A stretch of DNA of 64,000 bases, taken from the NCBI GenBank assembly GCA_964511495.1, contig CAZEFT010000002.1:62001-126000 (forward strand), written 5' to 3'. Both the position numbers and the translations under genes were made by a program. Positions 33,977 to 43,368 of the stretch are shown here, piece after piece; positions within the stretch are counted from its first letter, which is position 1, and each line of letters starts with the position of its first letter. The notes under the pieces are model-generated. The model was not told where the DNA came from and ran no database searches. It saw nothing but the letters and a program-made list of their open reading frames with translations. This stretch comes from Litorimonas sp964511495 (GTDB lineage Bacteria; Pseudomonadota; Alphaproteobacteria; Caulobacterales; Maricaulaceae).

Positions 33977-35803
33977 CTATAACGGCGCGCAAGCTTGTTT
34001 TAGCCATTCCAAGACCTCCCCCTCCAATCGGGGGCCGATGTCTTTGAGAACTTGGGCATGATAGCTATTGACGTAATGTTTTTCAGCGAGGCTCAATAGG
34101 TCTAAATCAATCAGGTCTCTGTGAATGGGGGCGAAGGTGAGGGTTTCGAAACCCATCATCGGGCGTTCTCCGCCAGAAATGTTTTGCCCTTCCGTCACAT
34201 ATTGCAGATTTTCAATGCGAATGCCGTATTCCCCGGCTTTGTAATATCCGGGCTCGTTGGAGACAATCATACCGGGGCGCAGAGCGACGGAATTGGCCGC
34301 TTTGGAAATGCGTTGCGGGCCTTCATGGACGCCGAGGAACACGCCAACGCCGTGACCTGTGCCGTGGTCATAATCCAACCCGGCCGCCCAAAGCGGCGCG
34401 CGCGCGAAGCTGTCTAGCGCGGGTCCGGTCGTCCCTTCGGGGAAGCGGATTGTGGCCAAAGCAATATGCCCCTGTAAGACGCGCGTGAAGCGATCGCGCA
34501 TTTCATCACTGGGGGTACCGATAGGAACCGTTCGGGTAATATCCGTTGTGCCGTCCTGATATTGGCCGCCACTATCAACCAGATAAAGCGAGTTCTTTTC
34601 GAGTTTTAGGCTCGTCGCGACTGACACGCGATAATGGCACAAAGCCCCGTTGGAGGCTGCCCCTGAAATGGTCTCGAAGCTTAAATCTTTCAGCCCGTCA
34701 TATTCACGGCGAAACAGCTCTAATTTTGTGGCCGCTTCAATCTCGTCATACTCGCCGGATTGGGCATCGGTATCAAGCCAATGCAGAAATTTGGTGATCG
34801 CGACGGCGTCACGTCGATGCGCTTCGGCGGACCCTTCGAGCTCGGCTTTGTTTTTACAGGCTTTAGGAAGAGCGACTGGATCCATGGCTTTTTTGATTTT
34901 AGCCCCCGCTGTTTCCGCCGTTTCGAAATGCCAAGCCGATGTTGTGTTGGGGTCCATCATGACGGTTTTGCCCGAGAGGTTTTTCAGCGCCCCTTCGAGA
35001 TCTTCTTCTTTATGGATAGAGATTTCATTGCCCAAATGTTGACTGACCTCAGAGGAAAGTTTTTGAGCATTGACGAAGAAATCCACATGGCCGGTATTGT
35101 GAATAATGGCCGTCGACAAAGGGAGAGGTGTGCATTGCACATCGCCGCCACGGATGTTGAGCAGCCACGCAATCGAGGCCGGTGCCGTGATCAGAGCCGA
35201 GTCTGCGCGTTTGGCTTTCAGGGCTTCGGCAATCTCCTGCCGTTTTTCATGGTGGCTTTTTCCGGCCAAGGCTTCGGGTTGAATTTGAATGGGTTCGAGC
35301 GGAGCTGGTGGGCGGTCTGTCCACGCAACATCAATCGGATTTGGCGACAGAGCCACGGCTTGCCCGCCTGCGTTTTCAATAGCCTCAATCAATTTGGCGA
35401 GGGCGGCAGGGCTGTGTAATTTCGGGTCAAACCCGATTGTCTGACCGTCTTTGACAGTGTGACGCAACCAGTGTGCAACGCCGGCATTTTCAAGGTCTTC
35501 ATAGCTGAACAAGTCACCATCGACCTGTTGGCGGACTTGGATTGTGTATCGCCCATCGGTGAAAATTGCGGCGCTGTCCTGCATCACCACTCCGGCTCCG
35601 GCTGACCCGGTAAAGCCGCTCACCCATTGCAGGCGATCTGTAGATTCGGGTAAATATTCGTTCTGATATTCGTCTTCATGGGGGACGATGAAACCATCCA
35701 AGTTCTGCGCTTTTAATGCGGCCTGTAAGGTCGGGAGGTTTTGACGTCCTAATTCTGGGCCGCCTTTAACATCGAAATTTTGGAAGAGAGTAATATCATT
35801 CAT
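33977..35803 (-). CDS. Xaa-Pro aminopeptidase (M24B family)
   Basis: A 608-residue protein with two N-terminal creatinase-like domains and a C-terminal pita-bread metallopeptidase domain, the long three-domain form of aminopeptidase P. The dimetal ligands are recognisable: Y-L-V-D-S-G-G-Q-Y and D-G-T-T-D-I-T-R (two aspartates), G-H-G-V-G-V-F-L-G-V-H-E-G-P (histidine), N-E-P-G-Y-Y and I-R-I-E-N-L (glutamates). It removes N-terminal residues preceding proline in the cytoplasm. Monocistronic on the minus strand; no signal peptide. Confidence 0.93.
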   Translation of the reverse strand: MNDITLFQNFDVKGGPELGRQNLPTLQAALKAQNLDGFIVPHEDEYQNEYLPESTDRLQWVSGFTGSAGAGVVMQDSAAIFTDGRYTIQVRQQVDGDLFSYEDLENAGVAHWLRHTVKDGQTIGFDPKLHSPAALAKLIEAIENAGGQAVALSPNPIDVAWTDRPPAPLEPIQIQPEALAGKSHHEKRQEIAEALKAKRADSALITAPASIAWLLNIRGGDVQCTPLPLSTAIIHNTGHVDFFVNAQKLSSEVSQHLGNEISIHKEEDLEGALKNLSGKTVMMDPNTTSAWHFETAETAGAKIKKAMDPVALPKACKNKAELEGSAEAHRRDAVAITKFLHWLDTDAQSGEYDEIEAATKLELFRREYDGLKDLSFETISGAASNGALCHYRVSVATSLKLEKNSLYLVDSGGQYQDGTTDITRTVPIGTPSDEMRDRFTRVLQGHIALATIRFPEGTTGPALDSFARAPLWAAGLDYDHGTGHGVGVFLGVHEGPQRISKAANSVALRPGMIVSNEPGYYKAGEYGIRIENLQYVTEGQNISGGERPMMGFETLTFAPIHRDLIDLDLLSLAEKHYVNSYHAQVLKDIGPRLEGEVLEWLKQACAPL

Positions 35804-36044
35804 AACGGGAAGGCACTTTCGCTTTTGGCAAGGGGCTAACAGCTAGACTCTACTTAGGCAATCGATGGGCTGAAGGGAAGGGGTGGCTTAATACGAGGCC
35901 AATCTCTTAACGAATGGTTTTCGCGAGCTTTGCAATTTTGCATAGCTGTTCCAATCAAGCTGGCTATACCCAAAAATGACAGACCACACTATATGCGTGT
36001 TGTCGTCACAGAGGCGGCATAACGTCAGTAATGGTAGAAAAGCA

Positions 36045-36212
36045 ATGACCACCGAATTTAACGGAACAGAATTTACAACAATGGACAACCGGACTTTCCG
36101 TCCGACATTTGAAGGCGCGCAAGCCCGTCGCCCTCAAGCTGATTTTACGACAGGCAGCTTAATCTCGCGTCGCAATGCGCGCCGTGACCGCCGCGCCAAT
36201 CGCGCGCTTTAA
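36045..36212 (+). CDS. Small hypothetical protein with Arg-rich tail
   Basis: A 55-residue frame with an ATG at 36045 and a purine-rich stretch just before it. The protein is polar at the N-terminus and ends in a strongly basic stretch (S-R-R-N-A-R-R-D-R-R-A-N-R-A-L). Its stop codon overlaps that of prmA on the other strand in the palindrome TTAA. Longer versions in the same frame would start at 35976. Function unknown. Confidence 0.5.
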   Translation: MTTEFNGTEFTTMDNRTFRPTFEGAQARRPQADFTTGSLISRRNARRDRRANRAL

Positions 36213-37069
36213 GGTTTAACCGCCAGAAGTGACGTCCACTCATCCAAAGTGATTTTGGGCGTCACCTCAAAGCCTGCGGCCTCAAAGGTCGCCGCTACCG
36301 TTTCGGCCTGTTCGGTGAGGATGCCGGAGAGAATGACATGACCGCCGGATTGGGCGGCGGCGTAGATATCTGCCGCTAAGCCCATAAGTGGCCCTGCCAG
36401 AATATTGGCAAAGATTAACTCAAATTGTCGACCCGAGAGTTCTGCTGCTTCAAATCCATCTGCTTGAAATGCTTTAACTGCGTTTGAAACCTGATTGAGG
36501 TGCGCATTTTCATCTGTCACATCTATCGCATCTTTGTCGATATCACTGGCCAGAATTTCGCTCTTCGGTAAAGCCTTAGCTGCGGCGATGGCCAAGATTC
36601 CTGCTCCGCACCCCAAATCGAGAATTGTCTCGGGCGTGTGGCCTGATTGAAGCAGCGTATCAAAAATAATCAAACAGCCCTTGGTCGTGCCGTGATGGCC
36701 CGTGCCGAAAGCCATGCCTGCATCTATCAAAATGGGGAATTCCGTTTCTGAAGGAATATTGTCTGTGTCATGTGACCCATGGACGAAAAATCGACCGGCG
36801 TGAACGGGGGCGAGCCCCGACTGAGTCTGTGCGACCCAATCTTGATCTTCGAGAGGGGTGACATCTCCTCCGACAGTTTTTTGAGCAGATCGGGCTTCGC
36901 TCTCTGTCGCATAAAGCGCTTGTACGGTCATATGGGCTTGGCCCTGCCCTTGCGGCTCGATGAGAGAGACAGCGAGGGCGTCTTGGGCGTTGAGAAAGCC
37001 CAGCTTTTCAGCAATCTCGAAAGCCTTTTCAGACGGTGCATCCACGGAAACTTGCCAGACAGCACTCAT
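36209..37069 (-). CDS. prmA: Ribosomal protein L11 methyltransferase
   Basis: SAM-dependent methyltransferase that trimethylates L11. The start at 37069 (M-S-A-V-W-Q-V-S-V) is chosen over an upstream TTG. The C-terminal Rossmann domain carries A-F-G-T-G-H-H-G-T-T-K and L-D-L-G-C-G-A-G-I-L-A-I-A-A, then I-F-A-N-I-L-A-G-P-L, all PrmA signatures. 286 residues is usual. It begins 7 nt after the lipoprotein gene, forming a run uvrD-lipoprotein-prmA. Confidence 0.93.
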   Translation of the reverse strand: MSAVWQVSVDAPSEKAFEIAEKLGFLNAQDALAVSLIEPQGQGQAHMTVQALYATESEARSAQKTVGGDVTPLEDQDWVAQTQSGLAPVHAGRFFVHGSHDTDNIPSETEFPILIDAGMAFGTGHHGTTKGCLIIFDTLLQSGHTPETILDLGCGAGILAIAAAKALPKSEILASDIDKDAIDVTDENAHLNQVSNAVKAFQADGFEAAELSGRQFELIFANILAGPLMGLAADIYAAAQSGGHVILSGILTEQAETVAATFEAAGFEVTPKITLDEWTSLLAVKP

Positions 37070-37076
37070 AACGGCT

Positions 37077-38441
37077 CTATTTCTTATTGGTGAAGATGAC
37101 GCCGCAGCCGTCAATTTTCACGTCACGGCCATTGGCCCCACACAGAATATATTCCATCACGCGTGGCTGTTGCACATGGCCATTATGGGCGAATAACGGG
37201 TCGACGAAACTTTTAACGAGCGGAATGAGAGGCGGAGCAAATTCGACCCGCATATCAATGACATTAAAGCCGAGTGTTTCCACCAAACGCCGACGGTCAA
37301 ATGTATCAAATGTCTCGCCAGTATAGTCAGGATCAATTTTTGAATGTTTGTAGAGTTGTTCATAAAACGGGACGAGTTCATAAGTCAGAAAGTCGTTAAT
37401 TTCTGAAAAAGCGACAAAGGTCGGGCGTTGTTCCGTAGAATAATTTGAGGGCTTAAATGGCTCCGTACTGGAAATGTCGGATAAGCCCAATAACGGGATT
37501 TGATTGGCCAGCATGAAGACTTGCGTCCCTCTGATCATATCATCATGTACGGTTTCCTGATCATCCGTCATCACTTCGCGGATAAGGTCCAGTGCAATTT
37601 TTGACCCGAGGGATTCTGTTACGAAGGCAAAGGGGTCGGTCTCAATCGTCGTCCCATTGGCGATTTCGCAAATGCGCTCATAATTCACTTTGTGCCCGAG
37701 ATTGGAAAATTTCACGCCAGCGGCATCGAGCGAAGCCGCGCACATCGCCCCACGAATAGCCGCACGAATTTCATTGCCCGCCGGACCAAGATACATGACG
37801 GCATCGGAGAATCCGAAATTGACGAGCTTGTCTTTCAGACTCCGGTTCACGCCCTTGCGCAAGGACGCAAAGGTTTTACTCTCGCCGTTGAAATCATCCT
37901 GTCCAACATGAGCAAATTGGAGGCTTTCCCACATTAATTCATCCCAGAAGATGCGGTAAATCACATATTCTAAGTCATTCCCGACAGGCAGTATCTGTTT
38001 ATCCATACAGACCAACGTGTCCAATTCGAGGTTTCGTCCCGGGATAGAGGTGCGGTAAAGCTTGGGATTGGCCTCTTCTATCAAGATATGATTGAGCGCT
38101 GATTTATCTTCATCTTTTTCATCTCTGCCACAGAGTGAACTGACGGCCTTTTCCGGAGTTTCCAGATTATAAGCCTTCGCAACACCTTGGATGAAACTAT
38201 TGGCCAGCGGTTTGTCTTCGCGATTTTCAACCCAACCAATGCCATGCAGAAAGATAATATTGACGCGCTTTGTTTGTGTTCGAGGCGCGCGTTTGGCAAG
38301 ATATTCCAGACCTTCAAATTCACCTTCGCCACTTTGCTGCGCAGAAAGGGAATTTATCTCCAACACATTGAATTTTGTGGAAGCGCAGGCGCCGAGTGTC
38401 AGAGACAATAAAAGGACAATTATTAAGCGTGTCATGTTCAT
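37077..38441 (-). CDS. Lipoprotein with alpha/beta-hydrolase-like features
   Basis: A 454-residue protein with an N-terminal lipoprotein signal (L-G-A-C, C19). The motif I-I-F-L-H-G-I-G-W after residue 60 is the oxyanion-hole type seen at the start of alpha/beta hydrolases, and F-V-T-E-S-L-G-S-K near the middle could be a nucleophile elbow (S in T-E-S-L-G). I do not recognise a named family. Its ATG overlaps the uvrD stop (ATGA) and prmA follows 7 nt later, so it seems to be cotranscribed with both, although no functional link is obvious. Confidence 0.7.
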   Translation of the reverse strand: MNMTRLIIVLLLSLTLGACASTKFNVLEINSLSAQQSGEGEFEGLEYLAKRAPRTQTKRVNIIFLHGIGWVENREDKPLANSFIQGVAKAYNLETPEKAVSSLCGRDEKDEDKSALNHILIEEANPKLYRTSIPGRNLELDTLVCMDKQILPVGNDLEYVIYRIFWDELMWESLQFAHVGQDDFNGESKTFASLRKGVNRSLKDKLVNFGFSDAVMYLGPAGNEIRAAIRGAMCAASLDAAGVKFSNLGHKVNYERICEIANGTTIETDPFAFVTESLGSKIALDLIREVMTDDQETVHDDMIRGTQVFMLANQIPLLGLSDISSTEPFKPSNYSTEQRPTFVAFSEINDFLTYELVPFYEQLYKHSKIDPDYTGETFDTFDRRRLVETLGFNVIDMRVEFAPPLIPLVKSFVDPLFAHNGHVQQPRVMEYILCGANGRDVKIDGCGVIFTNKK

Positions 38442-40795
38442 GCCCGTTCCAAAAATCCGTCGAGGACATTTTTATCACCGGCTTTTTCAAAAGCGACCGC
38501 TAATTTATTTCCGTCTGAGGCTGTAACCCGTCCGTAACCGAATTTTTGATGAAAGACGCGGTCTCCGACTTTATACGCGCTTTGTGCTTTTTTAGCTGGG
38601 CGACGAATAGCATGGCCTTCAATCTCTTTGGGCCCGCGTCCGAAGTTTTTGCCTTTATTGGCTTCATATCGCTGCCACCCCGGTGAACGCGCTCTTTGGC
38701 TTTGCGCGCTCTCAAAGCTTGCTGAAAATTCTCTTGCTACTTCCTGAGCGATGCGGCTTTTTTGTGCGTATTGACCGGACTCGCTTTCGGCTTCGACATG
38801 TTGGATGGGTAATTCGTCAATGAAGCGGGAGGGGACGCTAGACTGCCAAGATCCGTAAACCTGCCGATTGGCGGCGAAGTAAATCTTGGCCTGTTCCCGC
38901 GCACGGGTAATGCCGACATAAGCCAGGCGGCGTTCTTCTTCTAACCCTGCCAGACCGTTTTCGTCCATGCTCTTCTGACTCGGGAAAACACCTTCTTCCC
39001 AACCTGGAAGAAAGACCAAGGGGAACTCCAGACCTTTGGCAGAATGCAATGTCATGAGTGAAATTTCATCTTCCTGAGGCCCGCTTTCAACATCCAAGAC
39101 CAAGCTCACATGTTCAAGATAGGCGTCCAAGGTGTCAAACTCTCCCATGGCTTGGATGAGTTCTTTGAGGTTTTCGAGACGACCCGCAGATTTTGCATCC
39201 TTATTGTCCCGCCACATTTGGGTGTACCCACTCTCATCCAATATACGCTCGGCGATTTCTGTGTGGCGAATGTCTTTGGCTTCACTTCGCCAACGATCCA
39301 CATCCAGAATGAAGGCGCGCAGCGCCGTGCGGGCTTTGCCGCGAATTTCATCGGTTTTCGTAAGCTCGCGCGTTGCAGCTTCAAGGCTGATGTTCATCAT
39401 CCGGGCCGCTGTCTGTAGCTTTTGTAAAGTCGTTGCTCCGATGCCGCGCTTTGGTACGTTTACAATCCGTTCAAAGGCTAAATCATCCGTGTTGGATTTT
39501 AGCACGCGCAGATAGGCATGAGCGTCTCTTATTTCTTGTCGTTCGAAGAAGCGCGGGCCGCCAATGACGCGATAGGGCAGGCCAAGTTGAATGAAGCGTT
39601 CTTCGAAACTGCGCATTTGGCGTGAAGCGCGTACCAATATGGCGACATCATTATAATCCCGTCCTTTGCCGCGCCAATTTTCGATTTCTCCGGAAATAAT
39701 ACGAGCCTCAGCGGGGGCATCCCAAACACCCGTGACAGTTACTTTGTGGCCGCCATCATCTTCGGTCCAAAGGGTTTTCCCAAGTCGGTCTTGATTGGCC
39801 GCAATCAGGCCTGAGGCTGCACCAAGAATATGTTCGGTCGAGCGGTAATTACGCTCCAGCTTTACGACTTTTGCGCCGGGAAAATCTTTCTCGAAGCGTA
39901 GAATATTATCGACTTCGGCCCCGCGCCACCCGTAAATGGATTGATCATCATCCCCGACCACGCAGAGGTTTTGTGACCCTTGAGCCAAAAGACGCAGCCA
40001 GAGATACTGGCAAACATTCGTATCTTGATATTCGTCCACGAGAATATAACGGAATTTTTGGTGATATTTTTTCAGTATATCAGGATTTTCGGTGAACAAG
40101 GTGAGGTTTAAGAGGAGGAGGTCGCCAAAATCACAGGCGTTCAGCGTTTTGAGCCTTTGCTGATAGGTCTTGTAGAGTTCAGCCCCTTTGCCATCAGCGA
40201 ATTTAAAGGCTTCATTGCTATTCAATTTATCCGGCGTCAGTCCCTTATTCTTCCACCCATCAACCAAGGCCGCCAGATAACGTCCTGTCCAACGTTTTTC
40301 ATCAATATCAGCGGCTTTGATAATTTGTTTAAGAAGGCGAATTTGATCGTCTGTATCCAGAATGGTGAAATTTGATTTCAGTCCGACCAATTCTGCATGA
40401 ATGCGCAGGATCTTTGCGGCGATGGAGTGAAATGTTCCCAACCAAGGAAGGCCTTCGACCTGTTCGCCAATCAAATGCCCCACACGCTCACGCATTTCCC
40501 TCGCCGCTTTGTTGGTAAAGGTCACCGAGAGAATTTGGCTTGGATAAGCACGGCGCGTAGTCAGAATATGGGCCAAGCGACATGTTAAAACGCGCGTTTT
40601 ACCCGTGCCCGCCCCGGCCAATACCAAGAGAGGGCCGTCTATTGTGAGAACGGCTTCTGACTGTTCAGCATTCAAACCATTCAGATAATCTTGGTTGCCT
40701 CCTGCCAAATCACCCCGAACAGGCATAGCCTGTTGAGAAATGGACCGCCTGTTAGGAGGGGGCGGCGCCGGTTGAAAAGAATCAGCGGAAGACAT
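38438..40795 (-). CDS. uvrD: ATP-dependent DNA helicase UvrD/PcrA
   Basis: Superfamily 1A 3'-5' helicase of 785 residues. Walker A is A-G-A-G-T-G-K-T (residues 60-67), followed by F-T-N-K-A-A-R-E-M (motif Ia), D-E-Y-Q-D-T-N (II), Q-S-I-Y-G-W-R-G-A (III), E-R-N-Y-R-S (IV), and T-L-H-S-A-K-G-L-E-F (V). The C-terminal D-R-V-F-H-Q-K-F-G-Y-G segment is the UvrD/PcrA Tudor-like tail that contacts RNA polymerase. Roles are nucleotide-excision and mismatch repair and removal of stalled complexes. First gene of a minus-strand run with the lipoprotein and prmA. Confidence 0.94.
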   Translation of the reverse strand: MSSADSFQPAPPPPNRRSISQQAMPVRGDLAGGNQDYLNGLNAEQSEAVLTIDGPLLVLAGAGTGKTRVLTCRLAHILTTRRAYPSQILSVTFTNKAAREMRERVGHLIGEQVEGLPWLGTFHSIAAKILRIHAELVGLKSNFTILDTDDQIRLLKQIIKAADIDEKRWTGRYLAALVDGWKNKGLTPDKLNSNEAFKFADGKGAELYKTYQQRLKTLNACDFGDLLLLNLTLFTENPDILKKYHQKFRYILVDEYQDTNVCQYLWLRLLAQGSQNLCVVGDDDQSIYGWRGAEVDNILRFEKDFPGAKVVKLERNYRSTEHILGAASGLIAANQDRLGKTLWTEDDGGHKVTVTGVWDAPAEARIISGEIENWRGKGRDYNDVAILVRASRQMRSFEERFIQLGLPYRVIGGPRFFERQEIRDAHAYLRVLKSNTDDLAFERIVNVPKRGIGATTLQKLQTAARMMNISLEAATRELTKTDEIRGKARTALRAFILDVDRWRSEAKDIRHTEIAERILDESGYTQMWRDNKDAKSAGRLENLKELIQAMGEFDTLDAYLEHVSLVLDVESGPQEDEISLMTLHSAKGLEFPLVFLPGWEEGVFPSQKSMDENGLAGLEEERRLAYVGITRAREQAKIYFAANRQVYGSWQSSVPSRFIDELPIQHVEAESESGQYAQKSRIAQEVAREFSASFESAQSQRARSPGWQRYEANKGKNFGRGPKEIEGHAIRRPAKKAQSAYKVGDRVFHQKFGYGRVTASDGNKLAVAFEKAGDKNVLDGFLERA

Positions 40796-40871
40796 AGCGC
40801 GAACATAAGGGTTCGATTTGACTTTGGCTATGGGGGAAGTGTGACCCGTGAGGCGTCTTTAGAGTAGTCTG

Positions 40872-41285
40872 TCAGGCGAGGGCAGATTGGCGCTTTTCAG
40901 CTTCTATTTCATTCGATTTGGATTGGTATTTACCGTGGCGAATAGGTCGCCCATCATCATCCACATTGACGAACACAATTTCATCAATGGAAATGATTTC
41001 TTGTTTCGTGTGCTTAATCCGCACGTGGCAACTGACTGTAATTGTACAATGCCCAACTCCGACTGTCTCAACGCCAATTTCTACGACATCACCTTGACGA
41101 GCCGGGGCAAGGAAGTTGATATCTGACATGGATTTGGTGACGAGCGTTTGGGTTTCCATCTGACAGGCGGCATAAACGCCGCACTCTTCGTCAATCCACT
41201 CCAATAACCGTCCGCCAAAGAGTGTATTACGCGAGTTTAAATCACCCGGTTTGACAACTTTTCGCGTGCGAAAGATTAGAGACAT
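40872..41285 (-). CDS. Acyl-CoA thioesterase (hotdog fold, YciA-like)
   Basis: A 137-residue single hotdog domain. N-T-L-F-G-G-R-L-L-E-W-I-D-E near residues 20-33 holds the helix and acidic catalytic residue of the YciA/BFIT group, and the S-D-I-N-F-L-A-P-A-R-Q-G-D strand-turn is also typical. These enzymes hydrolyse acyl-CoA esters of varied chain length; the substrate here is not predictable. Monocistronic on the minus strand. Confidence 0.88.
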   Translation of the reverse strand: MSLIFRTRKVVKPGDLNSRNTLFGGRLLEWIDEECGVYAACQMETQTLVTKSMSDINFLAPARQGDVVEIGVETVGVGHCTITVSCHVRIKHTKQEIISIDEIVFVNVDDDGRPIRHGKYQSKSNEIEAEKRQSALA

Positions 41286-41380
41286 AAGGCGACATAAATG
41301 AGAATCGGCAGGTTTTGCAAGGGCAGAGCTTCTCGCGAGAGTTTATTTGTAAACCCTGTCGGTTTTATGTGCGGTTACAC

Positions 41381-41623
41381 TCACTCTGGTTTTGGAATGG
41401 GGGTATCCTTTGACACATGATTGAGTGCCCAGACCCGCAAATGCGAAGCCAAGTTTCGACCTTGGCCGTTCTCCAAGCGTAAATCATCCTGTTCGCGGAG
41501 AAACTGCGCCAAACTCTGATTGGTTTGAACGATGTAATTATCAATAACCTGCCAAAATTCTGGTTCGAGCGCTAAAGATGTTTGATGCCCGTAGAGAGAG
41601 ACCGACCGCTTCTTGAAACTCAT
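41381..41623 (-). CDS. Ribbon-helix-helix domain protein
   Basis: An 80-residue protein that begins with a strand-like K-K-R-S-V-S-L-Y-G-H-Q-T-S-L-A-L-E, then two helices (E-F-W-Q-V-I-D-N-Y and S-L-A-Q-F-L-R-E-Q), the pattern of the alphaproteobacterial RHH_4 family. DNA binding is expected but targets are unknown. It overlaps the DUF4169 gene by 4 nt and follows fumC in the same order as in many alphaproteobacteria. Confidence 0.85.
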   Translation of the reverse strand: MSFKKRSVSLYGHQTSLALEPEFWQVIDNYIVQTNQSLAQFLREQDDLRLENGQGRNLASHLRVWALNHVSKDTPIPKPE

Positions 41624-41838
41624 TGAGGCTTATCGCCCGGATCATCTGTTTTTGATGATGCACTTGTGAGCTTATGGGCGTCTAATTTGGATTGCAGTTT
41701 CTCTGCCAATTTGGCTTTCTTATCTTTATGGGCTTTATTCTGCCCGAAACGCGCTCGGTTTTCAGCCGCTTTGGCGTCCTTTTTGACGCGTTTCACAGCC
41801 TTCGCCGCTTTGCCGAATTTTATGACATTATCGTTCAT
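41620..41838 (-). CDS. DUF4169 family protein
   Basis: A 72-residue, highly charged protein of the DUF4169 type: N-V-I-K-F-G-K-A-A-K at the start, K-D-A-K-A-A-E-N-R-A-R-F-G in the middle and a lysine-rich helical remainder. Function unknown. Its start shares one base with the fumC stop and its stop overlaps the RHH start, so the three genes are translationally coupled. Confidence 0.85.
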   Translation of the reverse strand: MNDNVIKFGKAAKAVKRVKKDAKAAENRARFGQNKAHKDKKAKLAEKLQSKLDAHKLTSASSKTDDPGDKPQ

Positions 41839-43232
41839 TAGCGTGGTTTTATCATCAGTTCTGGACGAACGATTTTGTCGAATTCTTTTTCAGTGACAAA
41901 ACCCAAACGTACGGCTTCTTCGCGTAATGTTGTTCCTCGCTTATGGGCAGTTTTCGCTACGGTTGTCGCGTTATCATAACCGATGGTTGGAGCGAGGGCC
42001 GTAACCAGCATAAGGGAACGCCCCATCAAATCAGCAATGCGGTCTTCATTGGCTTTAATGCCTGTCACGCATTTATCCGCGAAGGCCATGGAGGAGTCTG
42101 TCAATAATTTGATTGACTGTAGCATATTATAGGCCATGACAGGCTTGTATACATTCAGCTCGAAATGGCCTTGGCTACCGGCCAGCGACATCGTGGTTTG
42201 ATTGCCCATAACCTGCGCGCAGACCATGGTTAGAGCTTCGCACTGGGTTGGATTGACTTTACCCGGCATGATGGATGAACCGGGTTCATTGGCGGGAAGG
42301 GAGAGTTCCCCGAGGCCCGAGCGCGGGCCTGAGCCCAGAAAGCGAATATCATTGGCAATTTTGAACAATGACGCCGCGACAGTATTCAACGCGCCATGAG
42401 CGGAAACATAGGCGTCATGCGCGGCTAAGGCTTCAAATTTGTTCGATGCAGTTTTAAACGGCATTTTCGTATAGGCGGCAACTTCATCGGCGAAGGCTTT
42501 CGCAAAGCCGGGTTTGGCATTCAGGCCTGTCCCGACAGCTGTGCCGCCTTGCGCCAAAGGATAAAGTTCTTTCAGGCCGTTTTTGACGCGTTTTATGCCT
42601 AGGTCGAGTTGAGCAACGTAACCGGAAAACTCCTGACCCAATGTGATCGGCGTGGCGTCTTGTGTATGAGTTCGACCAATTTTGATAATTTTCTTAAACT
42701 CCTGAGCCTTATCATTCAGCGCATTGCGGAGATATTGAAGGGCCGGGAGCAGGCTGTGGTGAATTTCTTCTGCGGCTGCGATGTGCATCGCCGTTGGAAA
42801 GGTGTCATTGGATGATTGGCTCTTATTGACATGGTCATTTGGGTGAACGGGGTCTTTGGAGCCAATCTCACCGCCAAGAATTTCAATCGCCCGATTGGAA
42901 ATCACTTCGTTGGCATTCATATTGGACTGTGTGCCGGACCCGGTTTGCCAAACTGAGAGCGGGAAATTATCATCCAATTTGCCCTCGGCGACATCTTTTG
43001 CCGCTTTTACAATCGCGTTGGCGCGTTTGGCATCAAGATTTTTAAGTGACTTATTGGCCTTGGCCGCGCTCATTTTAATAATACCCAATGCACGAATGAC
43101 GGAAGGGGGCATGGTTTCAACCCCGATCGGAAAATTGATTAAAGAGCGGGCTGTCTGCGCGCCATAATATTTGTCGGCAGGTACTTTCAATTTGCCGAAG
43201 CTATCAGATTCAGTGCGGGTGTTTTGCGTCAT
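41838..43232 (-). CDS. fumC: Class II fumarate hydratase
   Basis: Iron-independent fumarase of the TCA cycle. The superfamily signature G-S-S-I-M-P-G-K-V-N-P is present with S319-S320 and K325, and T-G-S-G-T-Q-S-N-M-N, G-R-T-H-T-Q-D-A and the H-P-N-D-H-V-N block are all in place. 464 residues is standard. First gene of a three-gene minus-strand operon with DUF4169 and RHH proteins; the 136-nt region before it should hold the promoter. Confidence 0.95.
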   Translation of the reverse strand: MTQNTRTESDSFGKLKVPADKYYGAQTARSLINFPIGVETMPPSVIRALGIIKMSAAKANKSLKNLDAKRANAIVKAAKDVAEGKLDDNFPLSVWQTGSGTQSNMNANEVISNRAIEILGGEIGSKDPVHPNDHVNKSQSSNDTFPTAMHIAAAEEIHHSLLPALQYLRNALNDKAQEFKKIIKIGRTHTQDATPITLGQEFSGYVAQLDLGIKRVKNGLKELYPLAQGGTAVGTGLNAKPGFAKAFADEVAAYTKMPFKTASNKFEALAAHDAYVSAHGALNTVAASLFKIANDIRFLGSGPRSGLGELSLPANEPGSSIMPGKVNPTQCEALTMVCAQVMGNQTTMSLAGSQGHFELNVYKPVMAYNMLQSIKLLTDSSMAFADKCVTGIKANEDRIADLMGRSLMLVTALAPTIGYDNATTVAKTAHKRGTTLREEAVRLGFVTEKEFDKIVRPELMIKPR

Positions 43233-43368
43233 GAAATAACTCTGTTTTTAACGGTATAGGAAATGTCGCCATTCAAAGGCGTAAAATTGCCAGATTTAAG
43301 ATGGAAAGAGAAGAGCGGCTGTCACTGAATAATATCGAATGTTTTATCATCGACCCGGTCTGAACGCG

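Noticed and set aside
34760..35419. A 219-codon plus-strand frame inside the Xaa-Pro aminopeptidase gene
   Set aside because: It is the shadow of the real gene on the opposite strand; composition and motifs support only the aminopeptidase.
35888..36088. A 66-codon minus-strand frame in the gap before the small Arg-rich protein
   Set aside because: It overlaps the start of the better supported plus-strand small gene and shows no clear start signal.
41352..41367. AAACC-N5-GGTTT as a terminator after the RHH gene
   Set aside because: The stem is only 5 bp with no T tract on the relevant strand, so it is too weak to list as a feature.
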